This document shows, piece by piece, positions 1 through 7,387 of a stretch of DNA of 64,000 nucleotides. Position numbers and translations under genes: made by a program. The DNA is taken from positions 124,001 to 188,000 of the forward strand of contig NZ_MLCE01000023.1 of NCBI RefSeq assembly GCF_002300165.1, written 5' to 3'. How positions within the stretch are numbered: the stretch's first letter is position 1; each line of letters begins with the position of its first letter. The stretch comes from Streptomyces sp. Tue6028 (GTDB lineage Bacteria > Actinomycetota > Actinomycetes > Streptomycetales > Streptomycetaceae). Below the pieces are notes generated by a model that saw only the letters and a list, made by a program, of their open reading frames with translations, did no database searches and had not been told where the DNA came from.

Positions 1-638
1 TGATCAAGGCCCGCGACGGGTTCGAGGTCGACGGCCAGGAGGAGGAGGGGCTGCCCCCGGTCTTCACCACCGTCCCCACCAAGGACAAGGTCGTCTTCCT
101 CACCATCGACGACGGCGAGGAGAAGGACCCGAAGTTCCTGCGGATGATGAGCGATCTGAAGATCCCGTACACCGCCTTCCTCAGCAACTACCTGATCAAG
201 GACGACTACGGGTACTTCCGCGAGATGCGCGACCGCGGTGTCACCCTCAACAACCACACGCTGCACCACCCGTACCTCCCCGGGCTGTCGTACGACGAGC
301 AGAGGGAGGAGATCTGCGGCATGCAGGCCATCATGACGAAGCAGTTCGGCAAGCGCCCCACGCTCTTCCGGCCGCCCTACGGCGACTACGACGGCGACAC
401 CCTGCGCGCCGCCAAGTCCTGCGGCATCAAGTACGCCCCGATCTGGGACGAGGAGGTCTACGTCGACCACTGGGAGTACCGCGAGGACGACCGGGACCTG
501 CACCCCGGCGACATCGTCCTCACCCACTTCCGGGGCCGCGCCGACTGGGACGGCACGATGACCGACATGGTCCGCCGCTTCCTGAAGAAGGTCACGGACA
601 AGGGGTACGCGGTGGCGCGCCTGGAGGACTACCTGTGA
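1..638 (+). CDS. Polysaccharide deacetylase (CE4/NodB family), 5'-truncated by window edge
   Basis: The reading frame is open from the first bases of the window, so the true start lies upstream; only the catalytic domain is visible. NodB motifs appear in order: TIDDG (motif 1, nt about 100-116), HTLHH (motif 2, metal-binding His pair), FRPPYGDYD (motif 3), an acidic/Trp segment WDEEVYVDHW where motif 4 lies, and IVLTHF (motif 5, catalytic His). The family removes N- or O-acetyl groups from cell-wall or extracellular polysaccharides outside the membrane; the actual substrate is not evident. The stop overlaps the GTG start of a second deacetylase-like gene, so the two are probably co-translated. 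The full motif set suggests this copy is active. Confidence 0.85.
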   Translation, partial: IKARDGFEVDGQEEEGLPPVFTTVPTKDKVVFLTIDDGEEKDPKFLRMMSDLKIPYTAFLSNYLIKDDYGYFREMRDRGVTLNNHTLHHPYLPGLSYDEQREEICGMQAIMTKQFGKRPTLFRPPYGDYDGDTLRAAKSCGIKYAPIWDEEVYVDHWEYREDDRDLHPGDIVLTHFRGRADWDGTMTDMVRRFLKKVTDKGYAVARLEDYL

Positions 639-1480
639 GGCTCCGGGTGCGGCGCCCGGCGCGCCCGCGGCCACCGCACCCGGCGCGGCGCGGGGTGTGT
701 GCGCTCGGTGCCGGACTGCTCGCCGCCGTGCTGCTCACCGGCTGCGCCCAGTCCGTCGACCCCATCGAGCGGCTGGGCAAGAAAGCGGCGCAGAAGGTAC
801 GGCCCCGGGAGTCGGCGTACCGCCGCTGGGGCCTCGCCGCCCCGCTCGCCCGCCCGCCGCGCCCGCCCGCTCGGACCGTCGCACGCCCCGCCGGCCCCGG
901 ACTGCCGCCCGTCGTGGACCACGTCCCCACCCACGACCGGGTGGTCTTCCTGACCTACGACGACGGCGCCGAGCGCGATCCGCGGTTCGTCGACATGGTC
1001 CGTGAACTGCGGCTGCCGGTCAGCGTGTTCCTCACGGACGCTGTCGTCGGGCCGGGGTACGGGGACTTCGCCCGGCTCCGCGCGGTCGGCGCGAGCGTGC
1101 AGAACCACACCCTCGACCACGCCTCCCTGCGCGGCCTGCCCTATGTCGGCCAGCGCGCCGAGATCTGCGGCCAGCAGGACAAGCTCAAACAGCGCTTCGG
1201 CATCCGGCCCCGGCTGCTGCGGCCCCCGTACGGCACCTACGACCGCACCACGCTGCGCGCCGCCGCCGACTGCGGGGTCGCCGCCGTCGTGCTGTGGCGG
1301 GCCTCCATGCGGGCGGAAGGACTGAGCTACGAGCACGGGCACGAGCTGCGGCCGGGCGACATCGTCCTGGCCCGGCCGGAGGACACCGGCGGAGTGACGC
1401 TCATCGACTCCACGACCCGCCTGCTGCGCCGCATCCAGGCGCAGGGATTCACGGTGGCCCGGCTGGAGGACTACCTCTGA
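635..1480 (+). CDS. Deacetylase-like lipoprotein, degenerate CE4 domain
   Basis: GTG start overlaps the upstream deacetylase stop (GTGA), indicating translational coupling. The 281-residue product has an Arg-rich N-terminus, a hydrophobic stretch and a lipobox LLTGC with the modified Cys near residue 37, so it should be a membrane-tethered lipoprotein. A NodB domain follows: TYDDG (about 107-111), HTLDH (about 159-163) and LRPPYG (about 196-201). Unlike its neighbour it lacks the motif-5 His (IVLARPED instead of IVLTHF) and an obvious motif-4 Asp/Trp pair. The metal site may be intact but acid catalysis looks lost. It may bind rather than deacetylate polysaccharide; that is inference. Confidence 0.8.
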   Translation: MRLRVRRPARPRPPHPARRGVCALGAGLLAAVLLTGCAQSVDPIERLGKKAAQKVRPRESAYRRWGLAAPLARPPRPPARTVARPAGPGLPPVVDHVPTHDRVVFLTYDDGAERDPRFVDMVRELRLPVSVFLTDAVVGPGYGDFARLRAVGASVQNHTLDHASLRGLPYVGQRAEICGQQDKLKQRFGIRPRLLRPPYGTYDRTTLRAAADCGVAAVVLWRASMRAEGLSYEHGHELRPGDIVLARPEDTGGVTLIDSTTRLLRRIQAQGFTVARLEDYL

Positions 1481-1559
1481 GCTCCGCCTCGGGGACGGGG
1501 AAGCGGACGTGAACGCGCGCGGACGTGCGCCGAGGTTTTGCGGACATGTAAGCGCCGCG

Positions 1560-1586
1560 TTGGCACTCCGCTTGACCGAGTGCTAA
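1560..1586. promoter_or_regulatory. CIRCE operator 1 (HrcA site) upstream of groES
   Basis: Inverted repeat TTGGCACTC-N9-GAGTGCTAA, close to the CIRCE consensus TTAGCACTC-N9-GAGTGCTAA. HrcA repressor binds CIRCE to repress chaperonin genes until heat shock. The 9-nt spacer contains TTGACC, a good -35 hexamer, so repressor binding would cover the promoter. Confidence 0.93.
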
Positions 1587-1601
1587 TCGCAGTCATAGTC
1601 T
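1572..1601 (+). promoter_or_regulatory. Probable groES-groEL1 promoter
   Basis: TTGACC (1572-1577) lies inside the first CIRCE spacer. Possible -10 hexamers CATAGT (1594-1599, spacing 16) or TAGTCT (1596-1601, spacing 18) follow. Transcription would begin just before or within the second CIRCE copy. This is a prediction from sequence only. Confidence 0.6.
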
Positions 1602-1606
1602 CGGCC

Positions 1607-1633
1607 CTGGCACTCCCCCCTGGAGAGTGCCAA
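1607..1633. promoter_or_regulatory. CIRCE operator 2 upstream of groES
   Basis: CTGGCACTC-N9-GAGTGCCAA, a second CIRCE-type inverted repeat 47 bp downstream of the first (start to start). The arms pair perfectly apart from the outermost base. It lies at or just after the predicted transcription start. Confidence 0.9.
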
Positions 1634-1730
1634 TAGCGACGGGCAGGTCCGGCACCCGCGACGACGGATCGACCTGGTCGCCACCTCAGACAGTTAACCC
1701 CGTGAGATCTCCGAAGGGGGAGGTCGGATC

Positions 1731-2039
1731 GTGACGACCGCCAGCTCCAAGGTTGCCATCAAGCCGCTCGAGGACCGCATCGTGGTCCAGCCGCTGGACG
1801 CCGAGCAGACCACGGCCTCTGGCCTGGTCATTCCGGACACCGCCAAGGAGAAGCCCCAGGAGGGCGTCGTCCTGGCCGTGGGCCCGGGCCGCATCGAGGA
1901 CGGAAAGCGCGTCGAGCTCGACGTCACCGTCGGCGATGTCGTGCTGTACAGCAAGTACGGCGGCACCGAGGTGAAGTACAACGGCGAGGAGTACCTCGTC
2001 CTCTCGGCCCGCGACGTGCTCGCGATCGTCGAGAAGTAA
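1731..2039 (+). CDS. groES: Co-chaperonin GroES (Hsp10)
   Basis: 102-residue GroES with GTG start preceded by an AAGGGGGAGG Shine-Dalgarno sequence. The protein begins with a short tail, then KPLEDRIVV and the mobile-loop segment ASGLVIPD, and ends ARDVLAIVEK, all typical. It caps the GroEL ring in ATP-dependent folding in the cytoplasm. It is the first gene of a two-gene operon with groEL1 (111-nt gap) under the double CIRCE/HrcA operator. Length and sequence are normal for the family. Confidence 0.97.
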   Translation: MTTASSKVAIKPLEDRIVVQPLDAEQTTASGLVIPDTAKEKPQEGVVLAVGPGRIEDGKRVELDVTVGDVVLYSKYGGTEVKYNGEEYLVLSARDVLAIVEK

Positions 2040-2150
2040 TTCACCCAGAATTGCAGTGAACTGCGCCCCTGGCCCCCGCGACGTCAACAAGCCGGGCGCC
2101 GGGGGCGCCGTTCGTTTCTCCCAGTTTTCCGAGAGGGCTGAACCGCTCCT

Positions 2151-3779
2151 ATGGCGAAGATCCTGAAGTTCGACGAGGACGCCCGTCGCGCCCTTGAGCG
2201 CGGCGTCAACAAGCTTGCCGACACGGTCAAGGTGACGATCGGCCCCAAGGGCCGCAACGTCGTCATCGACAAGAAGTTCGGCGCCCCCACCATCACCAAC
2301 GACGGTGTCACCATCGCCCGCGAGGTCGAGGTCGAGGACCCGTACGAGAACCTCGGCGCCCAGCTGGTGAAGGAGGTGGCGACCAAGACCAACGACATCG
2401 CGGGTGACGGTACGACCACCGCCACCGTGCTCGCCCAGGCGCTCGTGCGCGAGGGCCTGAAGAACGTCGCCGCGGGCGCCTCCCCGGCGCTGCTGAAGCG
2501 GGGCATCGACGCGGCCGTCAAGGCCGTCTCCGACGACCTGCTCGCCACCGCGCGCCCGATCGACGAGAAGTCCGACATCGCCGCCGTCGCCGCGCTGTCC
2601 GCCCAGGACCAGCAGGTCGGCGAGCTCATCGCCGAGGCGATGGACAAGGTCGGCAAGGACGGTGTCATCACCGTCGAGGAGTCCAACACCTTCGGTCTGG
2701 AGCTGGACTTCACCGAGGGCATGGCCTTCGACAAGGGCTACCTGTCGCCGTACTTCGTGACGGACCAGGAGCGCATGGAGGCCGTCCTCGAGGACCCGTA
2801 CATCCTCATCCACCAGGGCAAGGTCAGCTCCATCCAGGACCTGCTGCCGCTGCTGGAGAAGGTCATCCAGTCCAACGCCTCCAAGCCGCTGCTGATCATC
2901 GCCGAGGACGTCGAGGGCGAGGCCCTCTCCACCCTCGTCGTGAACAAGATCCGTGGCACCTTCAACGCCGTCGCGGTGAAGGCCCCCGGCTTCGGTGACC
3001 GCCGCAAGGCCATGCTCGGCGACATCGCCACCCTCACCGGTGGTCAGGTCATCGCCGAGGAGGTCGGTCTCAAGCTCGACCAGGTCGGATTGGACGTGCT
3101 GGGCACCGCCCGCCGCGTGACCGTCACCAAGGACGACACCACGATCGTCGACGGTGGCGGCAGCTCCGACGAGGTCGTCGGCCGCGTCAACCAGATCAAG
3201 GCCGAGATCGAGAACACCGACTCCGACTGGGACCGCGAGAAGCTCCAGGAGCGCCTCGCGAAGCTGGCCGGCGGCGTGTGCGTCATCAAGGTCGGCGCCG
3301 CCACCGAGGTCGAGCTCAAGGAGAAGAAGCACCGTCTGGAGGACGCCATCTCCGCGACCCGCGCCGCGGTCGAGGAGGGCATCGTCTCCGGTGGTGGCTC
3401 CGCGCTCGTCCACGCCGTGAAGGTCCTCGAGGACAACCTCGGCAAGACCGGCGACGAGGCCACGGGTGTCTCGGTCGTCCGCCGCGCCGCCGTCGAGCCG
3501 CTGCGCTGGATCGCCGAGAACGCCGGCCTGGAGGGTTACGTCATCACCTCCAAGGTCGCCGAGCTCGACAAGGGCCAGGGCTTCAACGCCGCGACCGGCG
3601 AGTACGGCGACCTAGTCAAGGCCGGCGTCATCGACCCGGTCAAGGTCACCCGCTCCGCCCTGGAGAACGCCGCCTCCATCGCCTCCCTGCTCCTGACGAC
3701 CGAGACCCTGGTCGTCGAGAAGCCGGCCGAGGAGGAGGCCGACGCGGGCCACGGCCACGGCCACGGGCACGCCCACTGA
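2151..3779 (+). CDS. groEL1: Chaperonin GroEL1 (Hsp60) with His-rich tail
   Basis: 542-residue chaperonin with the ATP-binding signature GDGTTTATVL near residues 85-95 and standard equatorial, intermediate and apical regions. Instead of the Gly-Gly-Met tail of housekeeping GroELs, the C-terminus is an alternating Gly-His tail (GHGHGHGHAH). In actinobacteria this tail and linkage to groES mark the GroEL1 paralogue; a second GroEL2 would be expected elsewhere in the genome. The tail may bind metal; that is inference. Expression is predicted to follow CIRCE/HrcA control of the operon. A strong hairpin follows the stop. Confidence 0.96.
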   Translation: MAKILKFDEDARRALERGVNKLADTVKVTIGPKGRNVVIDKKFGAPTITNDGVTIAREVEVEDPYENLGAQLVKEVATKTNDIAGDGTTTATVLAQALVREGLKNVAAGASPALLKRGIDAAVKAVSDDLLATARPIDEKSDIAAVAALSAQDQQVGELIAEAMDKVGKDGVITVEESNTFGLELDFTEGMAFDKGYLSPYFVTDQERMEAVLEDPYILIHQGKVSSIQDLLPLLEKVIQSNASKPLLIIAEDVEGEALSTLVVNKIRGTFNAVAVKAPGFGDRRKAMLGDIATLTGGQVIAEEVGLKLDQVGLDVLGTARRVTVTKDDTTIVDGGGSSDEVVGRVNQIKAEIENTDSDWDREKLQERLAKLAGGVCVIKVGAATEVELKEKKHRLEDAISATRAAVEEGIVSGGGSALVHAVKVLEDNLGKTGDEATGVSVVRRAAVEPLRWIAENAGLEGYVITSKVAELDKGQGFNAATGEYGDLVKAGVIDPVKVTRSALENAASIASLLLTTETLVVEKPAEEEADAGHGHGHGHAH

Positions 3780-3835
3780 GGCGACGCGCCGCACGACGTG
3801 ACGCCCCCGGCGTGACGTCGAGCAGTGCCTCGCGA

Positions 3836-3867
3836 AGGCCCCCGTTCCCGACAGGGAGCGGGGGCCT
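3836..3867. terminator. Hairpin terminator after groEL1
   Basis: AGGCCCCCGTTCCC, loop GACA, then GGGAGCGGGGGCCT: a 14-bp stem with one G-U pair. It lies between convergent genes and can serve groEL1. Confidence 0.85.
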
Positions 3868-3885
3868 CCCGCGTTGCCGGCCTCA

Positions 3886-3922
3886 CGCGAGGCTCATGCT
3901 CCACAGGGGCCGGAGCCTCGCG
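3886..3922. terminator. Second inverted repeat between groEL1 and the convergent gene
   Basis: CGCGAGGCTC (3886-3895) and GAGCCTCGCG (3913-3922) form a perfect 10-bp stem with a 17-nt loop. It is well placed to terminate the minus-strand gene ending at 3952, forming a back-to-back terminator pair with the groEL1 hairpin. Confidence 0.6.
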
Positions 3923-3951
3923 GGCCGCGCGAGGCCGGGGACCGAAACCCT

Positions 3952-4659
3952 CTAGGTCTCGAGCGCGTCGAGCGCGCCGAGCTGGGCCATCAGTCCCAGC
4001 CGGTCGTACTGCCACCAGCCCTCGGCGATCTTCCCGTCCTCCTGGCAGCGGAAGACGGTCGTCCCCGTCATGGTGACCGTCATCCCGCTCGGGGGGATCC
4101 CCATGAAGTCGCCGGTGTGGGTGCCGTTCCAGGTCCACCGCGTGCAGACGCGGTCGCCCTGGGCCAGCTGGTCGTCCACGGTGAAGGAGAAGTCGAACCC
4201 GCCCCGCCACATCTCGATCTCGCGCCGCATGGCGTCGAGGCCCAGGTTGTCCTGCTCATTGGCGGGATCGTGGTCGTGGTAGTGCTCGACCATCAGGTCG
4301 TTGAGCGGCGGCAGGTCGCCCGCGGTGGCCACCGTGTCGAAGAACCGGCGGATGGTGGCCTCGTACAGCTGCTCGTCACGGATCACGTCCAGGTCCGTGA
4401 ACGTCGGCGCCTCGTCGCAGAGGGCGACCATCTCCTGGAAGATCCTGTCGGTCTCCGGCAGGTTCGAGTTCCGCACCGCCTCCTCGTACGAGGGGAACTC
4501 CACGATCTCGATGAAGTGGGACGCGTCGGACCGGTCCTTGCCGATGACGCTGTGCGTCGCGGTCCGCTTCCCCCGGGTCTGCTCGACCCAGGTGTCCATC
4601 AGCCGGTTCACCTCGTCGAACCGGCTCGTCTTGCAGTCGATCAGTTGCACGAATGTCAT
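3952..4659 (-). CDS. SnoaL-like cyclase/isomerase-fold protein with N-terminal ABM-like domain
   Basis: 235 residues. The first ~100 resemble a dimeric alpha/beta-barrel (antibiotic-biosynthesis-monooxygenase-like) domain, with FVQLIDCKTSRFDEV and HFIEIVEFPSYEEAV patterns. Residues ~105-225 form a SnoaL-like ester-cyclase domain: DLMVEHYHDHDP, GLDAMRREIEMW, and GTHTGDFMGIPPSG followed by FRCQEDGKIAEGWWQYD. SnoaL-like proteins act on polyketides or as general cyclases/isomerases, but no polyketide genes lie nearby and the substrate is unknown. The two-domain fusion is less usual than either domain alone. The gene follows the SDR gene on the same strand but a terminator-like hairpin separates them. 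Confidence 0.72.
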   Translation of the reverse strand: MTFVQLIDCKTSRFDEVNRLMDTWVEQTRGKRTATHSVIGKDRSDASHFIEIVEFPSYEEAVRNSNLPETDRIFQEMVALCDEAPTFTDLDVIRDEQLYEATIRRFFDTVATAGDLPPLNDLMVEHYHDHDPANEQDNLGLDAMRREIEMWRGGFDFSFTVDDQLAQGDRVCTRWTWNGTHTGDFMGIPPSGMTVTMTGTTVFRCQEDGKIAEGWWQYDRLGLMAQLGALDALET

Positions 4660-4700
4660 GGCGCGGCCTCCCGGCCCACGTGGTCCGGATGAATGCGTCC

Positions 4701-4714
4701 ATTTTAGTGAAAAT
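4701..4714. promoter_or_regulatory. AT-rich palindrome upstream of the SnoaL-like gene
   Basis: ATTTT-AGTG-AAAAT, an exact inverted repeat about 42-55 bp upstream of the minus-strand start at 4659. It stands out in GC-rich surroundings and includes TAAAAT on the minus strand, which could be a -10 element. Operator or promoter role is inferred. Confidence 0.4.
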
Positions 4715-4743
4715 CCCCCTCAACTGTCGTGGTTGAAGGGGAT
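4713..4743 (-). terminator. Hairpin terminator after the SDR gene
   Basis: On the minus strand ATCCCCTTCAAC and GTTGAGGGGGAT pair with one mismatch, and the 3' side runs into TTTTC. It follows the SDR stop at 4786, so it probably ends that transcript. Confidence 0.65.
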
Positions 4744-4785
4744 ATCACCCGAGGGTGCGGACAGGCCCTAACGGCCCCGCCCAGC

Positions 4786-5559
4786 TCACTGCGGCCCGTA
4801 CTTCCGCCCCGTCTTCGACGTGATCCCGCCGAGCAGCGCCCGCGGCGTCACCTTCACCACGCCCATCAGCGCCTTGTACCGCGGGTCCGGGATCGACAGC
4901 GACTTGCCCCGGGCCAGGTCCGCGAGCGCCGCCGCCACCAGCTTGTCCGCGTCGAGCCACATCCACTTCGGGATGTTGTCCGTGCCCATCCCGGCACGCT
5001 CGTGGAACTCGGTGCGCACGAAGCCGGGGCACAGCGCCATCAGCCGCACCCCGCTGCCCGCGAGGTCCCGCGCCGCGCCCTGCGTGAACTGCACGACCCA
5101 TGCCTTCGACGCGCCGTACGTGCCACGCGGCACGAACGCGGCCACCGAGGCGACGTTGACGACTCCGCCCCGGCCGCGCTCGCGCATCACCTCGGTCGCC
5201 GCCGACGTCAGCCGGAGCACCGCCTCGCAGTGCACCTTGAGCATCCTGAGCTCGTCCGCCATCGATACGTCCAGATAGCGGCCCTTGTTGCCGAAGCCCG
5301 CGTTGTTGACCAGGAGGTCGACCGGGTTCCTCCGGTCGCCCAGGCGCGCGGCGACCGCGTCGATGCCGCCGTCGGTCGCCAGGTCCGCCGTCAGCACCTC
5401 CGCCTCGATGCCGTGCCGGTCGTGCAGTTCGGTGGCCTGCTCCTGCAGTCGCTTCGTGTCGCGCGCCACCAGAACGAGGTTGTGCCCGTCAGCCGCCAGG
5501 CGCCGCGCGAAGGCGGCACCGATCCCCGCGGTCGATCCCGTAATCAGAGCCGTTGTCAT
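4786..5559 (-). CDS. Short-chain dehydrogenase/reductase (classical SDR)
   Basis: 257 residues with a Rossmann fold. Cofactor motif GSTAGIG lies at about 8-14, NNAG at 85-88, catalytic Ser near 138, and YGASK giving Tyr148 and Lys152. SDRs of this size oxidise or reduce alcohol/carbonyl groups with NAD(P)(H). The segment after the first beta strands (VARDTKRL, with Arg) hints at NADP(H) preference, which is inference. The substrate cannot be assigned. Most similar in style to SDRs of the YqjQ/DltE-like group. It lies between a MOSC gene and a SnoaL-like gene on the same strand, with no overlap. Confidence 0.85.
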   Translation of the reverse strand: MTTALITGSTAGIGAAFARRLAADGHNLVLVARDTKRLQEQATELHDRHGIEAEVLTADLATDGGIDAVAARLGDRRNPVDLLVNNAGFGNKGRYLDVSMADELRMLKVHCEAVLRLTSAATEVMRERGRGGVVNVASVAAFVPRGTYGASKAWVVQFTQGAARDLAGSGVRLMALCPGFVRTEFHERAGMGTDNIPKWMWLDADKLVAAALADLARGKSLSIPDPRYKALMGVVKVTPRALLGGITSKTGRKYGPQ

Positions 5560-5653
5560 GGCGCAAGGTTAGTGACCTGGCCAGGCGTCCGGCGTCCGCC
5601 GCCGTCCAACGTCCGGCCGCGCCCGAAGAGTTCCCCGCGCCGTGGCCCGCCCG

Positions 5654-6325
5654 CTACCGACCGCCCTGGTCGGCCACATACTTCCGGGCCTTCGCCCGCG
5701 CCTCCGGGTGCAACGCGTCGCCGGCCGTCAACAGCCTTGGCAGCAGCTCCCGTTCGGTAGTCACGGCGCGGAACTGGAGGGCGACCGTGACGTCGTGGTC
5801 CGGCCGGTGCACGACCTCGATCGCGTCACCCGGGCGGATCTCACCGGGCTCGATCACCCGCAGGTACGCGCCGGGCGCGGCCTTCTGCGTGAAGCGCTTG
5901 ACCCAGCCCTTCTCGCCGAGGTGCCCCTGGAAGGTGCGGCAGGGGATGCGCCCGCTGGTGACCTCCAGGACGACCTCGGAGCCGATGCGCCAGCGCTCGC
6001 CGATCCGCGCGCCGGAGACGTCCAGCCCCTCGGTCGTGAGGTTCTCGCCGAACACGCCGTTGCGCAGCGGCCGGCCGAGCTCGCGCTCCCAGTGGTCCAG
6101 GTCCTCGCGGGCCACCGCGTACACCGCCTGGTCGTCCCCGCCGTGGTGGCGCCCGTCGCACACCGCGTCCCCGGCGAGTCCGCTGCCGCCGATCGACTTG
6201 GGGCCGGGCGCGGTCACCCGCACGGCACCGTCCACCGGCTGCTTGTCGATGCCGGTCAGGCCCTCCGGCTGGTCGGTGTACGCAACGGCCTGTGCCCGGC
6301 CCAGATTCAGCGACAGAAGCTTCAT
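5654..6325 (-). CDS. MOSC domain-containing protein (YiiM-like)
   Basis: Start chosen at ATG 6325 (MKLLSLNLGR), preceded by GGAGGG on the minus strand; an in-frame start 60 nt further upstream would intrude on the divergent regulatory region. 223 residues. Features: GLAGDAVCDGRHHGGDDQAV, the segment NGVFGENLTTEGLDV, and TSGRIPCRTFQGHLG, which holds the conserved Cys of MOSC proteins. MOSC domains handle sulfur carried on molybdenum cofactor or, in the YiiM type, help detoxify N-hydroxylated bases. No molybdenum genes are adjacent. Transcribed divergently from a LysR regulator that may control it. Confidence 0.85.
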   Translation of the reverse strand: MKLLSLNLGRAQAVAYTDQPEGLTGIDKQPVDGAVRVTAPGPKSIGGSGLAGDAVCDGRHHGGDDQAVYAVAREDLDHWERELGRPLRNGVFGENLTTEGLDVSGARIGERWRIGSEVVLEVTSGRIPCRTFQGHLGEKGWVKRFTQKAAPGAYLRVIEPGEIRPGDAIEVVHRPDHDVTVALQFRAVTTERELLPRLLTAGDALHPEARAKARKYVADQGGR

Positions 6326-6348
6326 GCCCTCCACGCTAGGCGACCGCG

Positions 6349-6373
6349 GCCAAAGCGTCGACGCGATATTGGC
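6349..6373. promoter_or_regulatory. Candidate LysR operator between MOSC and lysR genes
   Basis: GCCAA (6349-6353) and TTGGC (6369-6373) are inverted around the perfect palindrome GCGTCGACGC (6355-6364). The array sits in the 80-bp divergent intergenic region, the usual place for a LysR-type autoregulatory site. TTGGCG (6369-6374) can also be read as a -35 for the lysR gene with TATGCT (6394-6399) as -10. Confidence 0.5.
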
Positions 6374-6405
6374 GGCACACCCCAAGGCTCGCTTATGCTC
6401 GGAGG

Positions 6406-7299
6406 GTGATCGAGGCCCGTCATCTCCGTGTCCTGCGCGCCGTCGCCGCCACCGGCTCCTTCTCGGCGGCCGGGCGCGAGCTGGGCTGCACCCAGCCGGC
6501 CGTCAGCCAGCAGATGAAGGCGCTGGAGGCCTCCGTCGGCACCCCTCTGCTGATCCGCACCGGCCGCGAGATGCGTCTGACCGAGGCGGGCGAGGCGCTG
6601 GTCAAGCACGCCGCGAGCATCCTGTCCGGCCTCACGGCCGCCGAGGAGGAGGTCGCCGCGATCGCCGGCCTGCGTGCGGGCCGGGTCCGGCTCGTGTCCT
6701 TCCCCAGCGGGAGCTCCACCCTCGTGCCGACCGCCCTCGCCGCACTGCGCGCCGCGCACCCGGGGACCCGTGTCTTCCTGGAGGAGGCCGAACCACCGGA
6801 GTCCGTGGAGAAGCTCCGGGACGGCGACTGCGACATCGCGCTGGCCTTCCGCTACGAGGGCACGGGCGGTGAGGAGTGGGACGACCTCGTCGTCCGGCCC
6901 CTGCTGACGGACCGGCTCGTCGCGCTGGTGCCCGAGCGTCACCGTCTGGCCGCGGCCGGGTCGGTGGCCATCGGCGAGTTCGCGGGCGAGTCGTGGATCG
7001 CGGGCTGTCCGCGCTGCCGCGGACAGTTGGTCGAGGTGTGCCGGGGCGCGGGCTTCGAGCCCCGCATCGACTTCGCCACCGACGACTATCCGGCCGTGGT
7101 CGGTCTCGTGGGTGCGGGCCTGGGCGTCGCGGTGCTCCCGGAACTGGCCATCGAGTCCGTCCGGCCCAAGCGGGCCCGCACGGTGACGGTGGAGCCGCCG
7201 GTGCGGCGCGAGATCGTCGCCCTCACGCTGCCGGATCTGGCGCAGGTGCCGGCGGTGGCGGCGACGCTCGACCGGCTTGCACGAGCCGCCGCCCGCTGA
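6406..7299 (+). CDS. LysR-family transcriptional regulator
   Basis: 297 residues. The N-terminal winged helix-turn-helix (residues ~3-62) reads HLRVLRAVAATGSFSAAGRE with QPAVSQQMKALE as recognition region. Residues ~90-295 form the periplasmic-binding-protein-like effector domain. GTG start is directly preceded by GGAGG with only one base of spacing, and a possible -10 (TATGCT) lies 6 bp upstream, so a leaderless or near-leaderless message is possible. Divergent to a MOSC gene that is its most likely target. A CPRC motif in the effector domain (GCPRCRGQLVEVC) is notable and might allow redox or metal sensing; that is speculation. Confidence 0.9.
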   Translation: MIEARHLRVLRAVAATGSFSAAGRELGCTQPAVSQQMKALEASVGTPLLIRTGREMRLTEAGEALVKHAASILSGLTAAEEEVAAIAGLRAGRVRLVSFPSGSSTLVPTALAALRAAHPGTRVFLEEAEPPESVEKLRDGDCDIALAFRYEGTGGEEWDDLVVRPLLTDRLVALVPERHRLAAAGSVAIGEFAGESWIAGCPRCRGQLVEVCRGAGFEPRIDFATDDYPAVVGLVGAGLGVAVLPELAIESVRPKRARTVTVEPPVRREIVALTLPDLAQVPAVAATLDRLARAAAR

Positions 7300-7348
7300 C
7301 GGGCGGTCGCTGACGTCGGGCCGCACGCCTGTGTGCATGCCAATACAG

Positions 7349-7368
7349 GGGCACGCGCACACGTGCCC
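7349..7368. terminator. Hairpin between convergent lysR and whiD
   Basis: GGGCACG, loop CGCACA, CGTGCCC: perfect 7-bp stem midway between two convergent stops. Confidence 0.55.
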
Positions 7369-7387
7369 GGAGTGAAGAAACGTTCCT

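Noticed and set aside
1686..3413. Long minus-strand open frame opposite groES-groEL1
   Set aside because: Antisense shadow of high-GC coding DNA; Val/Asp/Leu-rich composition, no start or family.
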